DNA from: Drechslerella dactyloides
Lineage: Eukaryota; Ascomycota; Orbiliomycetes; Orbiliales; Orbiliaceae
Direction of reading: 5' to 3'
Length of the DNA stretch: 64,000 bases
Assembly (NCBI GenBank): GCA_020064725.1
Contig: JAGTWJ010000002.1
Coordinates: forward strand, 4,836,001 to 4,900,000
Shown piece by piece: positions 35,890 to 48,010 of this stretch. The notes under the pieces are model-generated. The model made no database searches. It was not told the origin of the DNA and was given only the letters and a program-made list of their open reading frames with translations. The translations under genes were made by a program, and so were the position numbers. Numbering within the stretch: position 1 is the first letter of the stretch; each line of letters starts with the position of its first letter.

Positions 35890-36705
35890 CTAGTAAGCGA
35901 AGGCGTTTCCATAGACTGGATATGCGCCCATCTGAGCCGTGCCGTAAAAGTTGCCGAATGGCTGAGCGGTGTTTGCAAAGGCAATGCTTTGTTGCATAGC
36001 CTCCGCTTCCCGCATTCTCTGGTGCTGCTGAAGGACGGTCTGCATAGCCTTCTCTAGCTTCATGTTCTGTTGCCAGGTGCGGTGGTCGAAGCCATTACCA
36101 CCGACTGCTGGAGGCAGTTCCAGCGAGAGCTGGGGCAAGGCCTCGGGTTCTGCGATCACTGCGTGTGGGTTGCAGTATCTGCAACAGCAGTACCCCTCTA
36201 CAGACTTGCCCTTAGATTGTGTCGGAAGTGCAAAGTAGTCATTGCTCTTGTTCGCCCACATTTGAGTAGAGAATGCAGGCTGATCTTCGTGGTTCATGTC
36301 AAGCTCGAATTCGACGGGGTGGCCGATATGGCCACCTGAAGCAATATGCTGCTCGAGCTCGGCGCCGGTGTTTAATCCGATGATGCTATATGAGCAGCTG
36401 GGCTCAGGGCAGAGGAATCTGCTATGCTGTATTTGTGGAGGGGTAGGGGGCATGAATGAGTCGGCGCTGATAGTTGAGGAAGGCGAGTCGATAAACTCAG
36501 GAGTGGAGGGAGACATGGTTTCGGATTGATTAAACGAAGCAGTCATGGAATCAATGAATGTCTTGCTGGATAGAAGAGATCCATCGACACGGACTCGATT
36601 CATTTGCAAATCCGAAGGATTGACAAGCATGAGAGGTGGAATCATGCCTGCGAATCTGTTGTTGACACTGCGCGACTGCTGTGGATGACTGCGTGGGGAA
36701 GCCAT
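35890..36705 (-). CDS. Uncharacterised protein with a Cys/His cluster
   Basis: Predicted 271 aa. The start is the ATG at 36705 (MASPRSHPQQ); an upstream in-frame TTG adds 34 residues that are probably leader. The N-terminal ~100 residues are Ser/Pro-rich and probably disordered. A possible degenerate zinc-finger follows (FLCPEPSC, then HIASGGHIGH), and later YCCCRYCNPH forms a second cysteine cluster. A Gln/Met-rich helix (LEKAMQTVLQQHQRMREAEAMQQ in two pieces) could be a coiled coil. The C-terminus is rich in Gly, Tyr and Ala. A DNA- or RNA-associated regulator is imaginable, but no named family was recognised. Frame integrity and composition support a real gene. Confidence 0.72.
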   Translation of the reverse strand: MASPRSHPQQSRSVNNRFAGMIPPLMLVNPSDLQMNRVRVDGSLLSSKTFIDSMTASFNQSETMSPSTPEFIDSPSSTISADSFMPPTPPQIQHSRFLCPEPSCSYSIIGLNTGAELEQHIASGGHIGHPVEFELDMNHEDQPAFSTQMWANKSNDYFALPTQSKGKSVEGYCCCRYCNPHAVIAEPEALPQLSLELPPAVGGNGFDHRTWQQNMKLEKAMQTVLQQHQRMREAEAMQQSIAFANTAQPFGNFYGTAQMGAYPVYGNAFAY

Positions 36706-39700
36706 GTCGATGGTTTGACTTGGTGAACCCTCAAAGTAAGTTCGGGGCGAATGGGGTGGTGACAAGCGCACGAAGACCCTCAAAGACTTAATATCTTCAA
36801 CAGCCAAGGTTGTGCTGGGCTAACTTGCAGGCTGGGATCAAAGATCAACCAGTAGATATATTTCGATTCTGAGATGATTAAAGAATGGATAGAAGAGGTA
36901 TATCTTGTCAACGAGTAGAGCCTATCGTCAGCGAAGCGATAGCTGGCGGATGAGAGGGAAACTCGGACTCGGATGGTGGGGATGGCGCCATGATTAAATA
37001 GTGGCAGTAGAAGTCCGCGATGCATGCTCAGTCCCCTGCTTCTGATCCGATCGCACTGGGGAGTACCAGTACTGCAGTCCGTACGCACGACTAGGCACAA
37101 GCAAATATGAAAAGAAAAGAAAATATATCGACGATGCGAGTAAGTCGCAAAATGCAAGGATTTTCCGGAGAGAGAGTTCTAACCCTGCTGGGGTTGAAAA
37201 GACGAACCAGGCTCGACCAGGCCTACAAGCCGGCCGTCAGCTGTCCAGCCCAATCAACCGAGGACGGCCGCGCTGGGGTGGATTCCTGCGCCATTCAGTC
37301 GAATTGCCTTGTGGAAGGCATCTGACGATACCCTGGTCGGTTTTTGGCAATTGTCATCGAGGGAGCGGAATACTGGAGTTGCCCCACAGTTGGCGGCCCC
37401 TTGTTTGGGGTCTGTACTCTAATCGGGCGGCGCAGGCAAGTCAGGCTAGCAGAAACCTGAGTGCCCTCTAGATTATATATGCGCGATGCATGTACCTCGA
37501 TATTAGCTTCACACCGTGAACAAGGAAGATTATGGCTGGTGTCTTTGTGAAAAACTTATCCAGGCCAAGGCAGGTCCACAGGGGCCTCTGCAGCTGGCGG
37601 CCAACCGCAGCAAGCAAGTGGGGAATCAGTGGTGGTGAGAGGAAAGGCCGGAGTCCGGTGGCGGGCGAACAACAGACACATCATATAGCACCCCTGCCAG
37701 CGTCATGCAGCATATTGCTAGTGCATCGTCGAAAACTACCAAGTAGAAGGCCACTCGAAAGATCGGGAGACGCGAAAAAATTATGATCCAAGTCCCTTGT
37801 CGCGCAGGCAAGCTGGCGCGCTATTCGTCGGGCTCGAAGCCTCGCATTCTTCTGTACTTGGTTGTCAGGTCCTGCAGCTGAGTCGACGTTTCCACAGCAT
37901 TCCCAAGACCTTTGATCCGCCCACGCAATACTTGCTGGGAGTTATCGGTAGAGTCTTGTGTGAGAGAGATTGCTCACGCATGTACGTAATTGCTAGGTGC
38001 TTAATTTGTCTGTCTAACTAGTAGAAATTCGACGAGCAAGCCTTCTGGCCGGCGACGACTACCAGCTATACAGAGCCCGACGGTTTGGGATATAGCTCAT
38101 GTAAAATGGAGCGCGCCGCGCTCTCTCCGCACCCGATTGAATTCTTGCTAGACCCCCAGGAAAGTATCCTCGAGGAAGCTGTCTCTGCCTATCTAATTGA
38201 TGCAGGCACTAAAGTGTTAACAGATCAGAGGCGAACCGTGATTGTAACGCGTGTATCGGTTGTGGCCATTCCGCCGGTTGATATGCTGTTAAGTCGAAGT
38301 GGCACCACTTGATCATCGGTCGCAGTCTCATCACCAGTTCCCCTGGTAATAGATAGTTAAAGCGTCTGTGCTCTCGTTGAAGCACTCTGAAACCTTCTAC
38401 TGCCATTCTAGAAGACGATCTTTGTGAAATGACAGGGCTGACGGGCTTGATCGTATTGCTGGAATGTGCCGTGCATTGTCGGTTTCCGCTGTCTGTGCCC
38501 CGCATCATGCTAGTTCGAACGCCCACGACCGAGAATGGTGCTCGGATCAGAAGACTATTCCAAGGCCAAGCAAGTTGCAAGTTAAATTCCCCACACTCCT
38601 GCCAAGATCGATCGATTTACCCAATCGCTAGCACAGTTTGGGCTGAAGTAGATTTTCTCCTGCCGCCAGTTATAGCTGTCGTGGAGACCAACGATGCAGA
38701 ATTTCCCCAGCGACGAAAAGAGAGGGGAAAGTACTCAAGTTTTGCGTCGAGACATGGATAGTGCGGACCGGTTATTTTGGCGTACAGCAGTTTACAGGTG
38801 AAGCGCGTGATCACTCTCATCATCCGAAGGTCTGATTGGCCGGGTGAAAGCCGAAGTGGGCCTGCGAGACTCGGCTAATCCTGAAGGGCAATGAAGCTGG
38901 CAAGTGAGGGCAGTTGACGCTGCTCACCTCACGTATCAGCATGAGCACCTGTTGGGTAACCGTATTGAATCTTACGAAATTTCGTTACCTTGGCACTGCC
39001 TAGTCGAGCAAATCTTTGGAGGAACCATGCTTTCGTCGCAGTCTGCAATGCAATGGCGGGAGCAATCTACGGTTGCTTTAGGGTTGCAAGTTTCGCATCC
39101 CCACTGCTCGGAGATCGCTCCAAACTTAAGCTTACGTTCGACATACATGCAGCTGCAACTGTTCCTTGGACCTGCTACTGAGTACCTTTCCCGGTTTCTT
39201 AAGTTATATGTGAGGATTCAACTGCAAACCCCTTCCGTCCCGCAAAATTATTTGCCCGGCCAGAGCAATGGGTAGATGAAAGCTGGAAACCTGCCGTGCC
39301 GTCTATTGCTCTTTGCTTGAAACTCGTGGGACCGGGTCATCAAGCCAGCCTTGGACGGCAACTTATCAGATTGCTTTCAACATTAACTCAAAATATCCCT
39401 CAAATAATGGATTCCGCCTATTAACGTGTTACTGGAAATCTCCCTTCGAATTCCAGAATGGAATGGTCAAAGTTTCATGCCAATCCAAGGCAAAGTTTTG
39501 CTTCAGTATGTGCTAAATATCGTAATTTGAGACTCTGCGGCCCGTTCTTTGTGGGCTCCCTTTCCTTGGATTCGCTTTGAGGTTGGAGGCATCGGGGATT
39601 TAACATCTGTATTTCAGCCAGGAGCCAGGGTTTCTCATCTTCAAAGGGTTCGCAATTCGCAAAGGCGTACCAGTACTGAGTATCAGTCGATATGAGCTCT

Positions 39701-42700
39701 GCGTCAGCGGCATTTCGAAATGCCTCCAACTATATCAAAGTTTGCTAGCTTCATGAATCCGAAAGCCTCGCTTGTAACCGCCAGAATCAAATCTCTATAT
39801 ATTTGCAGAAGAAGGTGCCTTAAGTCTAGATTCTGAGCTATTTAGTATGGAGGCTAGGTCCGGTTAGTAAGATTGCAGGCGGCTCGGTCCCGCAACAACA
39901 ATAATCCGATTTCAGCCACCTATATTGGTCTGCAGCTCCTGAAAATAACGCTTCTGCATTTGATAGATTCAGGATCACTTCGTAGGGTTATATCTGAAGA
40001 AACCCAGGGTATTCAGGGGCATCAGATAGCTGCTGCTTGGCTTAAACATGCTTGCAAGTTCGGGGATTGGGCACGCTCGTTATTGATATCTAAAATATTT
40101 TTGCGTATATACTCTCGAGGTTTGCATTCGAAAAATATCGGAAAACTAGAGTTGGTCAAATTGAGCCATTCCCGATTTCGCTATGCCCTCATCATCAAAC
40201 TTATCAAGATGTCATTGAGAGTCCCCGCCGTGTAGGCATGCATGCGCACTCAAGAATACAGAGAATGGGCTTCTGAATTAAAGCCAAGCTGCAGAGTACA
40301 AATAAGAGATTTTCTACTCGAAGGTCATCTGAGGCGTTTGGGGTGCATAGACCTCCAGAGAGACCCACATTGACAAGGATGATCCGGTAGGCTATTTTTC
40401 CGACGGTTCTCCGTGATTCGTGAAACCCCGGACGCTCTGTCCTCGTGATGTCAACCAGTCCTCCTTAACTTTCTTTGAAGGTCTCCCATCCGCTAGCTAA
40501 CCGGCGAATGCAACTCGGATCACTTTCTGTCATTCAATCACCCCATATGCTTCTGAGGCAGCCTGAGGATACAAGTTTTATTTTATTTCTGTATTTTTCA
40601 ATAGCCTACCCGATAAATGCGGTATGCTTGGAAGGCGTCTGGCTTGCGAGACAAGCGGTATGTTTTAAATTTCGGTTTGTTCTGCACGGCACGATCCAAA
40701 AGGCATGGAACAACCCCGCGCTCACGGGATAATAGCGACAACTCCAGGGATCCGGGTCCGAGGAGCGACCGATTTACCAGCTGCAAACCAGGCAGCTTGG
40801 CTGGATGCCTGGCGAAGCTTCTATCCTGGTCCCCAATTTTATATCGTTATCGCCCAATTCGCTTAGAATTTCGCCTTTCTAATCGAATTAGAAATTCGTT
40901 ATATAAGTAAGTACTTAGTGTCTGTGGCTTTCGCATGCCTGCGTTATACATTAGATTCAGTAAAATATGGCAAGCCAAAACCTGTGAGCAGATACGCCGA
41001 TCGTTTTACCATTCAAATATTCACTTATGCATTCGTCCGTTCACAGAGCGGGTTCGCAGTGTTTATCCGTATGTGGTACATTATCTGCACCCTCCCAGTT
41101 GCCTTGCCCAGCGAAACGTTATATATGGCTAGCGGTGGTCTCGCCACTTTGTGCGATGCTAGCGGTGAAAGTTGCATAATGGATCATTCCTTACGCACAG
41201 ATCTCATGTTTCGAAACTTAAGCTCGAATGCCAAGTCGACGCGTACCAATTGTACACCACTGGGAGAGGCATTACCCCTTGATCCAGGGCATCGCGTCCT
41301 CAGCATTAAGCTAAGGCAGCAGCAAGGGCAATCCTTCTACATCATTGGCTCGATTATTTTCCTCGACGGGAGTCGACAACGGCGAATTAATGTGGTAGGT
41401 GCCTGCGCAGCTTCACGACTGAATTGGGACCATGTCACAGATCCAAGTCGGACTTTTCAGACACGGAAGCTAGAGAGCTACTGGTCAATGGCATGGCACT
41501 GTCAATGCACGACATAGTCGAATTTTCGTATCCGTCTACCGAAAGTAACAGCCGCTTCTTGTCTTAATAGACAGAGTGCACAAATTCCTACTACATCTGG
41601 CCGCAGTCACCCTACCTAATTAACCAACTTTGGGCCGGTATATCTGCTGGGCTAAGGCAATTTTGAATTATTACTTCTTCCTGATTAGTTAGAGGACACC
41701 CGAATTGTTTAAAGTTTGCCCTAGGCCCGTGATCGAGATGGCCGACCGAGCAAAAGATATCGACCAAGGTACCTTAAGCGGCGGACTATACCAGGACAAG
41801 AAAGTAGATCCCCAACCATGGTATCTAGATGTCCGACAATCAAAGGGTCACTGAATTAAGCTGTTTATATTTCTGCTCATTGTTCCAGCGAGAGCTCCCT
41901 CGGCCCAAACTTCGCACTAATAAGTCTGTGTAAGGCAATAGATTGCCAGTGGCAAGCTCTCAAAAAGCTTTTCTGCCAGACTTACAAGGTATTGGCACCG
42001 TTATCAACTCCATGGATCCACAGACTCGGAAAGACTCCATCGCCGCCTTGATCTTCGACTGATGTTGGTCTCGGCTTGCGGGGAAACGCGAGTCTAATGA
42101 GCGATTGCCAATGAAAACGTTGTCTCCACACCGGAGATGTATTCCCACCTTCCTGTCTTCGGACGGGCGCCAGGTTTTTCCTCCAGCCACCAGCCGGTCC
42201 CAGTGCTAGGCAAAAGTTGCTATTGCCCTTGGACCCAAGCTCATGTTGCATCCTGGGGGCAACGCGCGACAGCTTTCGTCGTCTAATTTGTTACAGCGCT
42301 GCCACCAAGCTAGCTTAGCAAGTGGTTTATGACACGATACGAGAACCACGAGGGTTCACTGGCTCTAGCAGCTGGAAGTCTGCATGACCTTACAGCGATA
42401 ATCAATATCCCGGGCAAATTGACAGTCGCTCCGACTTTTCGGATTATTTCAGTGATAAACACAGAAATCCTGAGCATGGCTAGCTGAAAGCTTGGGTAAA
42501 ACGGCGCATCATTGACAAAGGCGCTCTACTGCACCGACATAGCTGGGATATTCTATCTGATCGAAGCAACCCTGGCATTCGGAAAAGAAACCTGAAATGT
42601 AGTATAGTCGTATGTATACCGTGCACAGGGCATGGACAGGCATGCGTGCCCATACATACCTTCGCGGAACTTCGCGGAGTACCCTCGATCTATGTAGAAT

Positions 42701-45246
42701 ATCAGCCGTTATCGCAATTCAGCCAAGTCCCAGAGTCGTATTGTATTATGAATTATAATATCGTTGCATGCATGCATTGTTCCTTGACGAGACCAACCTG
42801 ACCGGCAGGCCGAGATTGATGCCGCTTGGGAAATAGGTCCCGCAATTAGGAACACGCCTTCGACATATGTCTATTCATGTCTTCCATGATGCCCAGAAGC
42901 TTTGGTTCTGTCTATTAAGAACAGCGCGTTTCATCTGTCAAATTGAATCGCAGCATTGTAACAGTATCCTATTGAGTGGCAAATTGAGACTACGTAACCG
43001 GTGCAGCTGCATTTACATCGCTGTGAAGAAAATCGGGGTTTTTAGTAGCCTACACCCATATATATATGAAGCTGGCCAGTAGATCCCTGGCTATCAGATT
43101 GGCACATATCAACCGGTTAGTATACAGGAAGAACTTTTCACTCCAAGGTTTGTGCTGCGAGACCAGAAGCTTTCTACAGGACTTCTTGGAATTCCAGTTC
43201 AATTGATGAGATATCAGAATCCAATGTTGACCAAAATTGCTTTCACAATAAAGCTACCAGCACGAAATCAAAAGTCAAGTGCAATGCTTTTTGAACACGC
43301 TCAATTTTCGTTACCACCTAACTTCCCCAACATTGCAATCGCCGTGTTTACAAACCCTGCCTTAGTTGATATTATGTATCAGCCCGTCAAGAATTTCGCA
43401 TCATCAGCTTGTACCCAATCGAATCTGAACGAAGGCATCGATATAGCTTATTGCTGCCAGTCTCACTGAATGCGCAAGTTTATTATTGGGAATCCATTTG
43501 CAGGTGCGAAAGTGTTAATCAAAATCTCATGCGAGTTCTCTCATATACTCTGACGATCGTCATCGAACACTTCCCACGACCTGGGCCGAAGCCAGTCTAC
43601 GGAACTTACCATCTCCGTGCATGGAAGCTTTGGCATTTGTGGTCAGAGCCCAATAATGGATGCAGGACAAATAGTTCTGGGTCGAGGCTCCTGTGACCGG
43701 ACCAACACGTCGATGCAGATTCATTTACGTAAACAATCCTCGATAGAGGCTCAGTACTTCGCTGCCATCCGGTCGGATTGACCGACATATATGAGCTAGG
43801 TTCTTCCCCGCAACTCCCTTAGGGACTTCGTTTCACAAAGGAAATAAGGGGTAACAGCCTGTCAATCGTAGGAAAATTTGAAGAAACTTATTCCGTAGAC
43901 GACGGCCGGCTGAATTGAATTAATTTTGGAAATGCATGCAAGCGGACTAACAGCAATATGTCAGGCACAAGTTTTCGGGTGCAGGATGCGAAGTCGACTC
44001 CATATATCGGTGGGTCGGCTCATGCGTAACTATATGAGAAGCTTGGAAATGTCAGTGCGGCATACCAGACGGCCAGAGTTCCTTTTCCGGAATGCAGGTG
44101 CATCGCTGACCTTCCTACAAAGATCTATCAACGATTGCTTGGCTTCCCAGCTTGATACTGGTCCGTGACTTGACACGGCAGGCTTCTCGGCAGCGGGTCG
44201 CGCACAGACACTAGCGACACATCAAATCCAGCTAGTACGGCGGAAAGAACATTCGAAGAAATAGAGCCGAGAGTTGTGGTAACCAGGTGGAGCTTTCATA
44301 CCGCTCGGACCCTGCAGCTTGAATTGATCCGACACGGGCTCTGTCGCAGTTTGATTCCTTCATTCCGCCTCCAGAGCTAGCGTCAGCTGGTCGTAGCTCC
44401 ACAGGTGTGACATGGAAGTAGGCGCACAACCAGTACTGCAGTCAACTCACTAGGTACCTGTGCCTGATCAACAAAATTCTTAACATCGGCCGAAGTGCGG
44501 AGTACAACTGGACACGGCGCCAACCGATGACGGCATCTCCCTACAAGCGCACATGCTTGTCAATATGTGCATGTGCTGTTAGCAGCCGGGTTGGCACTGT
44601 TGTTGTAAAACCAAGTTTACGGATAGTGGCACCTCTGTTCTAAACTTCGTGAGGATGGTTTGTCTTGTTTGTGTGTGACGCCTGACCAAACCAAAGGAAC
44701 CGAGAATGCAGCTCACAAACTCGCGCTGGGCGCGACGCGGTACGAGCGCAAGCCGAGTACGTCGTATTGCGAACAATGTTATCCGCGCGTCGCGTATGAT
44801 GCCTACCACAGTAGTAAGCAGACTCAACTGCGTATTTCATACTCTGACAAGTTTGAGTTCAAACTTCAAATTTTCTGATGCAACTGGTCAAGCTTTCAAA
44901 CTTCCCCGGCATCATCCTCTCTAATTACGTGGCGCGTTAGCTGTTTTCAGGGCTGTCGGCATCCACGGGCGTCAAATCATGGCCGAGATCCGGGGTTCGG
45001 AACTGCGACGGATACCGAATCCCGGGCCGACCCGGCATCTCAAACAGCGGTTTATGCGCGCGCTGAGTCAAGCAAAATCGTAGGCATCTATCGTAAACGG
45101 TCATACGGCGGAAAGCCATATAAAGGCTTTTCTTTGGCGGCTTGTCCTACTGCCAAAGTCAAATGTGTATCGATATCTTCTCTCAAAACCTTCAAGTAGA
45201 CGCTTAGTCCGCCTGGGAAAATTTCTGTTTCGTCTATACCACCTAC
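36706..45246. other. Long intergenic region, no supported gene
   Basis: About 8.5 kb. The first few hundred bases are the leader/promoter of the minus-strand gene. The longest frame (40918-41517) begins with GTG and has no motif. The only structured item identified is the 27-bp insertion at 40628. The segment just before 45247 is the NmrA-like gene's promoter and leader. Confidence 0.5.
40628..40654. mobile_element. 27-bp MITE deletion derivative with 9-bp flanking duplication
   Basis: The insert runs from TTGGAAGGCG to GCGAGACAA and shares its right 25 bp with the end of the 73-bp MITE in the Jen1-like intron (one difference). It is flanked by GCGGTATGC at 40619-40627 and GCGGTATGT at 40655-40663, identical at eight of nine positions. 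The layout is that expected of an internal deletion that kept three bases of the left end. Confidence 0.75.
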
Positions 45247-46176
45247 ATGATGAAGGTCCTCGTCCTCTCTGCTACTGGTTGCATGGCTACCGGCCTCATC
45301 AGGGCCCTCAAAGATGACCCGGACTATCAACTCTTCGCCTTCACCCGTGATCCCGAATCCGATGCCGCTCGAGCCCTCAAGGATGCAGGACTCACCATCT
45401 TGAAGGGCGACTATGGCAACAAAGATGACCTCGAAAACGCCTTCTCGCAAGGCATCGATACAGTCTTTTTCAGCATCATGTCAGATCGCAGTGGAGGAAC
45501 CGTCGACATTGAACAGGCTAAGAATGTCATCGACGCTGCCGTCCGTCATGGAGTTAAGCAGCTCATATATGGATCTTCCGCACGAATCGGCACACAGGAG
45601 AACTTTGACAGAGTTACCGCTAAGCTGCCCAAGGACAGCTTTTGGCATACCTACTGGGAGCACAAGTGGGCGATAGGCGATCTCGTCCGTCGCTCCGGCT
45701 TGGCGTATACCATTATCAAGCCGCCAATCTTCGTTCAAAATCTTGTTCGGGAGGGATATGTTGAGAGGATTTATCCAGACTTACCTACGAAATATATCCT
45801 TAAAGACGCTATGGAGCCAGACTCGCCAGCATGGTGGGCGGACGGCAGCGACGTCGGGACGTTTGCAGCAGCGGCAATTCGCGAACCGGAGAGATATAAG
45901 AACAAGGAGTTCGCATTTGGCGCAGAAAAGTTGACCATCAACCAAGTTGCTGAGAAATTGCGAAAGGCGAGCGGGAAGGATGTTAAGGTTTATGAGTGGC
46001 CAGCGGAGGAGTATGAAGCATCTAAGACTCACCCATTCCATAGTACCAGGCATGCGATCGCAGATATCGGGCCTGATCCTGATGGCGGAAAGCCGAAAGA
46101 GTTTGAGGAAGTTGAATTGACGTTGATTGATGAGTGGTTAGAGAAGAACAAAGCGGGAACTTGGCTAGCTAAGTAG
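45247..46176 (+). CDS. NmrA-like family NAD(P)-binding protein
   Basis: Predicted 309 aa, single exon, starting at a double ATG (MMKVLVLSATG). It has an atypical Rossmann start: LSATGCMATGL in place of the usual GATGxxG. Further features are TRDPES at the end of beta-2, a GDYGNKDDL strand-helix unit, IYGSSARI in place of the SDR active-site tyrosine region, and TIIKPPIFVQN. This matches NmrA-type redox sensors/isoflavone-reductase-like proteins, which bind NAD(P) but often lack catalysis. Length is typical. No neighbour points to a pathway; it may act as a redox-sensing regulator or a small-molecule reductase. Confidence 0.9.
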   Translation: MMKVLVLSATGCMATGLIRALKDDPDYQLFAFTRDPESDAARALKDAGLTILKGDYGNKDDLENAFSQGIDTVFFSIMSDRSGGTVDIEQAKNVIDAAVRHGVKQLIYGSSARIGTQENFDRVTAKLPKDSFWHTYWEHKWAIGDLVRRSGLAYTIIKPPIFVQNLVREGYVERIYPDLPTKYILKDAMEPDSPAWWADGSDVGTFAAAAIREPERYKNKEFAFGAEKLTINQVAEKLRKASGKDVKVYEWPAEEYEASKTHPFHSTRHAIADIGPDPDGGKPKEFEEVELTLIDEWLEKNKAGTWLAK

Positions 46177-47192
46177 ACATGCTCAGCTCTGACCAGACTG
46201 TTGTACGCGTTATATTTATTCCGATTTGGAAATATGCTGTGATGTGGATAAATTGCCAATCAATTCATTCCCCAACACTAGTATTTCATCACGTAGATTC
46301 AGCTCTAGCTCAAACGCTTTGTAATTCTAGAGCTATATAGGCATAGCTTTTGACCTGGCACTGAAGCCTAAGTTGCCGTATGTGCATGCGCGTACTGCGT
46401 GCACGTGAACCCAGCAGATGCTAGCTCTACTGAGATTGCCGATTACAAAAGCTATTCGGCTGAGTCAATATATACGACCTAGATTCCTGCTATCTGTATA
46501 GGGAGTAGTATTTGCCATTCTCGATAGCACAACTCCTTATTGTGGTCTATTGTGACGTCTAGCTAAAGCTAAGACGTGTGGTTTACGAGACCAGGTAGTT
46601 GAGACGAGGTTCTGTGTCAACCACACCCCTGGAAAATGCAACAACAACACAGACCACGAGTCGCGCTACGCAAGTGCATGTGACCGGGGGCAATTACTCT
46701 AAGTCGAGAGTGGATCATGATATCTCGTTAGAAACCTTCGTTCAACATCTAGCGCAAATGTATCGACGCCGTGGGAACGTTCGCCGCCCGGTTGGGTGTT
46801 GTATTCTGCTTAAAGCCGCGCACCAGAATCGACGCAGTTCTAATGCCCGCGCGTATCGTGATGGGCACGTTGATCGGTTAGTCAGTGAGAAGGCCAGTTC
46901 ACAAGCTGTCCACGGTGTACTTTTATATTTGAGTTCTTCATCATCCATCACACATAATCTGCCATCATTTCGAAATACTATTAACGGCCCACAGTCGCTT
47001 GCAAGAGTATGCCTCACTCAGATCCCGTGTTCCCGAATGAAATCGTACCTATAGGAAAATGCTGATGGGCGTGGTGCAGTAGATTAGTGCTCCGGGAGCA
47101 CGAGCTAGTCAACTCGCTGTGCTTCCCCGGACGTCACTCAACTTTCGTTCGAAGATTTGAATATCACAACTCACCACTATACGCTCGTCACG
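46177..47192. other. Intergenic region, no supported gene
   Basis: One 151-codon frame at 46599-47054 lacks any family motif. Near 46,580 a TGGTTTACGAGACCA segment resembles the MITE end seen elsewhere, but without clear flanking duplication. Confidence 0.5.
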
Positions 47193-48010
47193 ATGGCGTT
47201 CGACGGGCCTTATCCGTCGCACAGTAGGCCCATGGAGCGGGTCATACTGAACGCTCTTTCGTACCCTGTTCATGAGGATATTATTGGTATGTTAGCCACC
47301 ATAGACCACAGAAGGTTTCGGGAGTGGCTCAGTAGCTGATGTGACGATTTGAAGTTCTCGAGTCCGTAGATAAATCCTCTTTCTCTAATTCAGCCGGCAA
47401 ACGGATTGTCTTCGGACTCCATCGTCATTTCTTTCGCTGGATCCGCTCGAGGACAATTTTTCGCCGGCTTAGATCTTTTAGAGCCACGTCCGAGACCTCA
47501 TCCATATCCACTTGTTCCTCGGTATCCTTGCCTTCAGCTGCAGCTGAAGAATTTTTGCCTCAAGTACCCGAAGGGAATCGCTCGGTCGGTCAACTTGAAA
47601 GATCCATTCAGAACATGGACAGGTGCTTCATCACATCTACGGCGACCGATTCGAATGACAGTGGCAGTCTCACGGACGTGTCATTCATGAGTCCTTGCGG
47701 TAGTCTGAAGAGCTCATTCGGCTGTGGTAACGCTGAAGCTGCCGAGATACTTGCAATCAATAGCACTCCAAGTATCAGAATATATCGTTCTGCCGCAGCT
47801 GGTATTTTGCCGAAGGAGAAGAGGGCGGCGAAGGTTAAGGAGCAGTATTTGGAGGTTTCTGATGGTGTTTGGGATGCCGCGGAAGAGGTGCTCATACCTA
47901 ATGCATGGCCGGTCTCGGGAAGGGTGAAGACTGCTATCAAGAAGCCAGGAGTCGTTCGGAGGCAACGCTCTCGTCTCAATGGTCGAGAACCTGTCTATCA
48001 TCTGCACTAG
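47193..48010 (+). CDS. Hypothetical two-exon protein
   Basis: Predicted 236 aa from exons 47193-47286 and 47394-48010. The 107-nt intron starts gtatgt, has a ctaat branch-like motif and ends cag. Joining the exons in phase gives an uninterrupted frame from MAFDGPYPSH through to GREPVYHLH. Without the splice, the first exon runs to a stop and the second lacks a start. Content: a short N-terminal segment, a basic stretch (HRHFFRWIRSRTIFRRLRSF) just after the junction, a Ser/Thr-rich middle, and a basic C-terminus with RRQRSRLNGR. No family recognised. The joined frame is the main support, so this is a moderate-confidence gene. Confidence 0.5.

Noticed and set aside
40918..41517. 199-codon open frame on the plus strand
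   Set aside because: It begins with GTG, the first ATG region has no recognisable domain, and its length is only slightly above other background frames in the window.
45088..45450. 120-codon minus-strand frame overlapping the NmrA-like start
   Set aside because: It is antisense shadow of the NmrA-like coding exon.
46582..46596. TGGTTTACGAGACCA near-palindrome resembling MITE ends
   Set aside because: No flanking direct repeat, so insertion cannot be shown.
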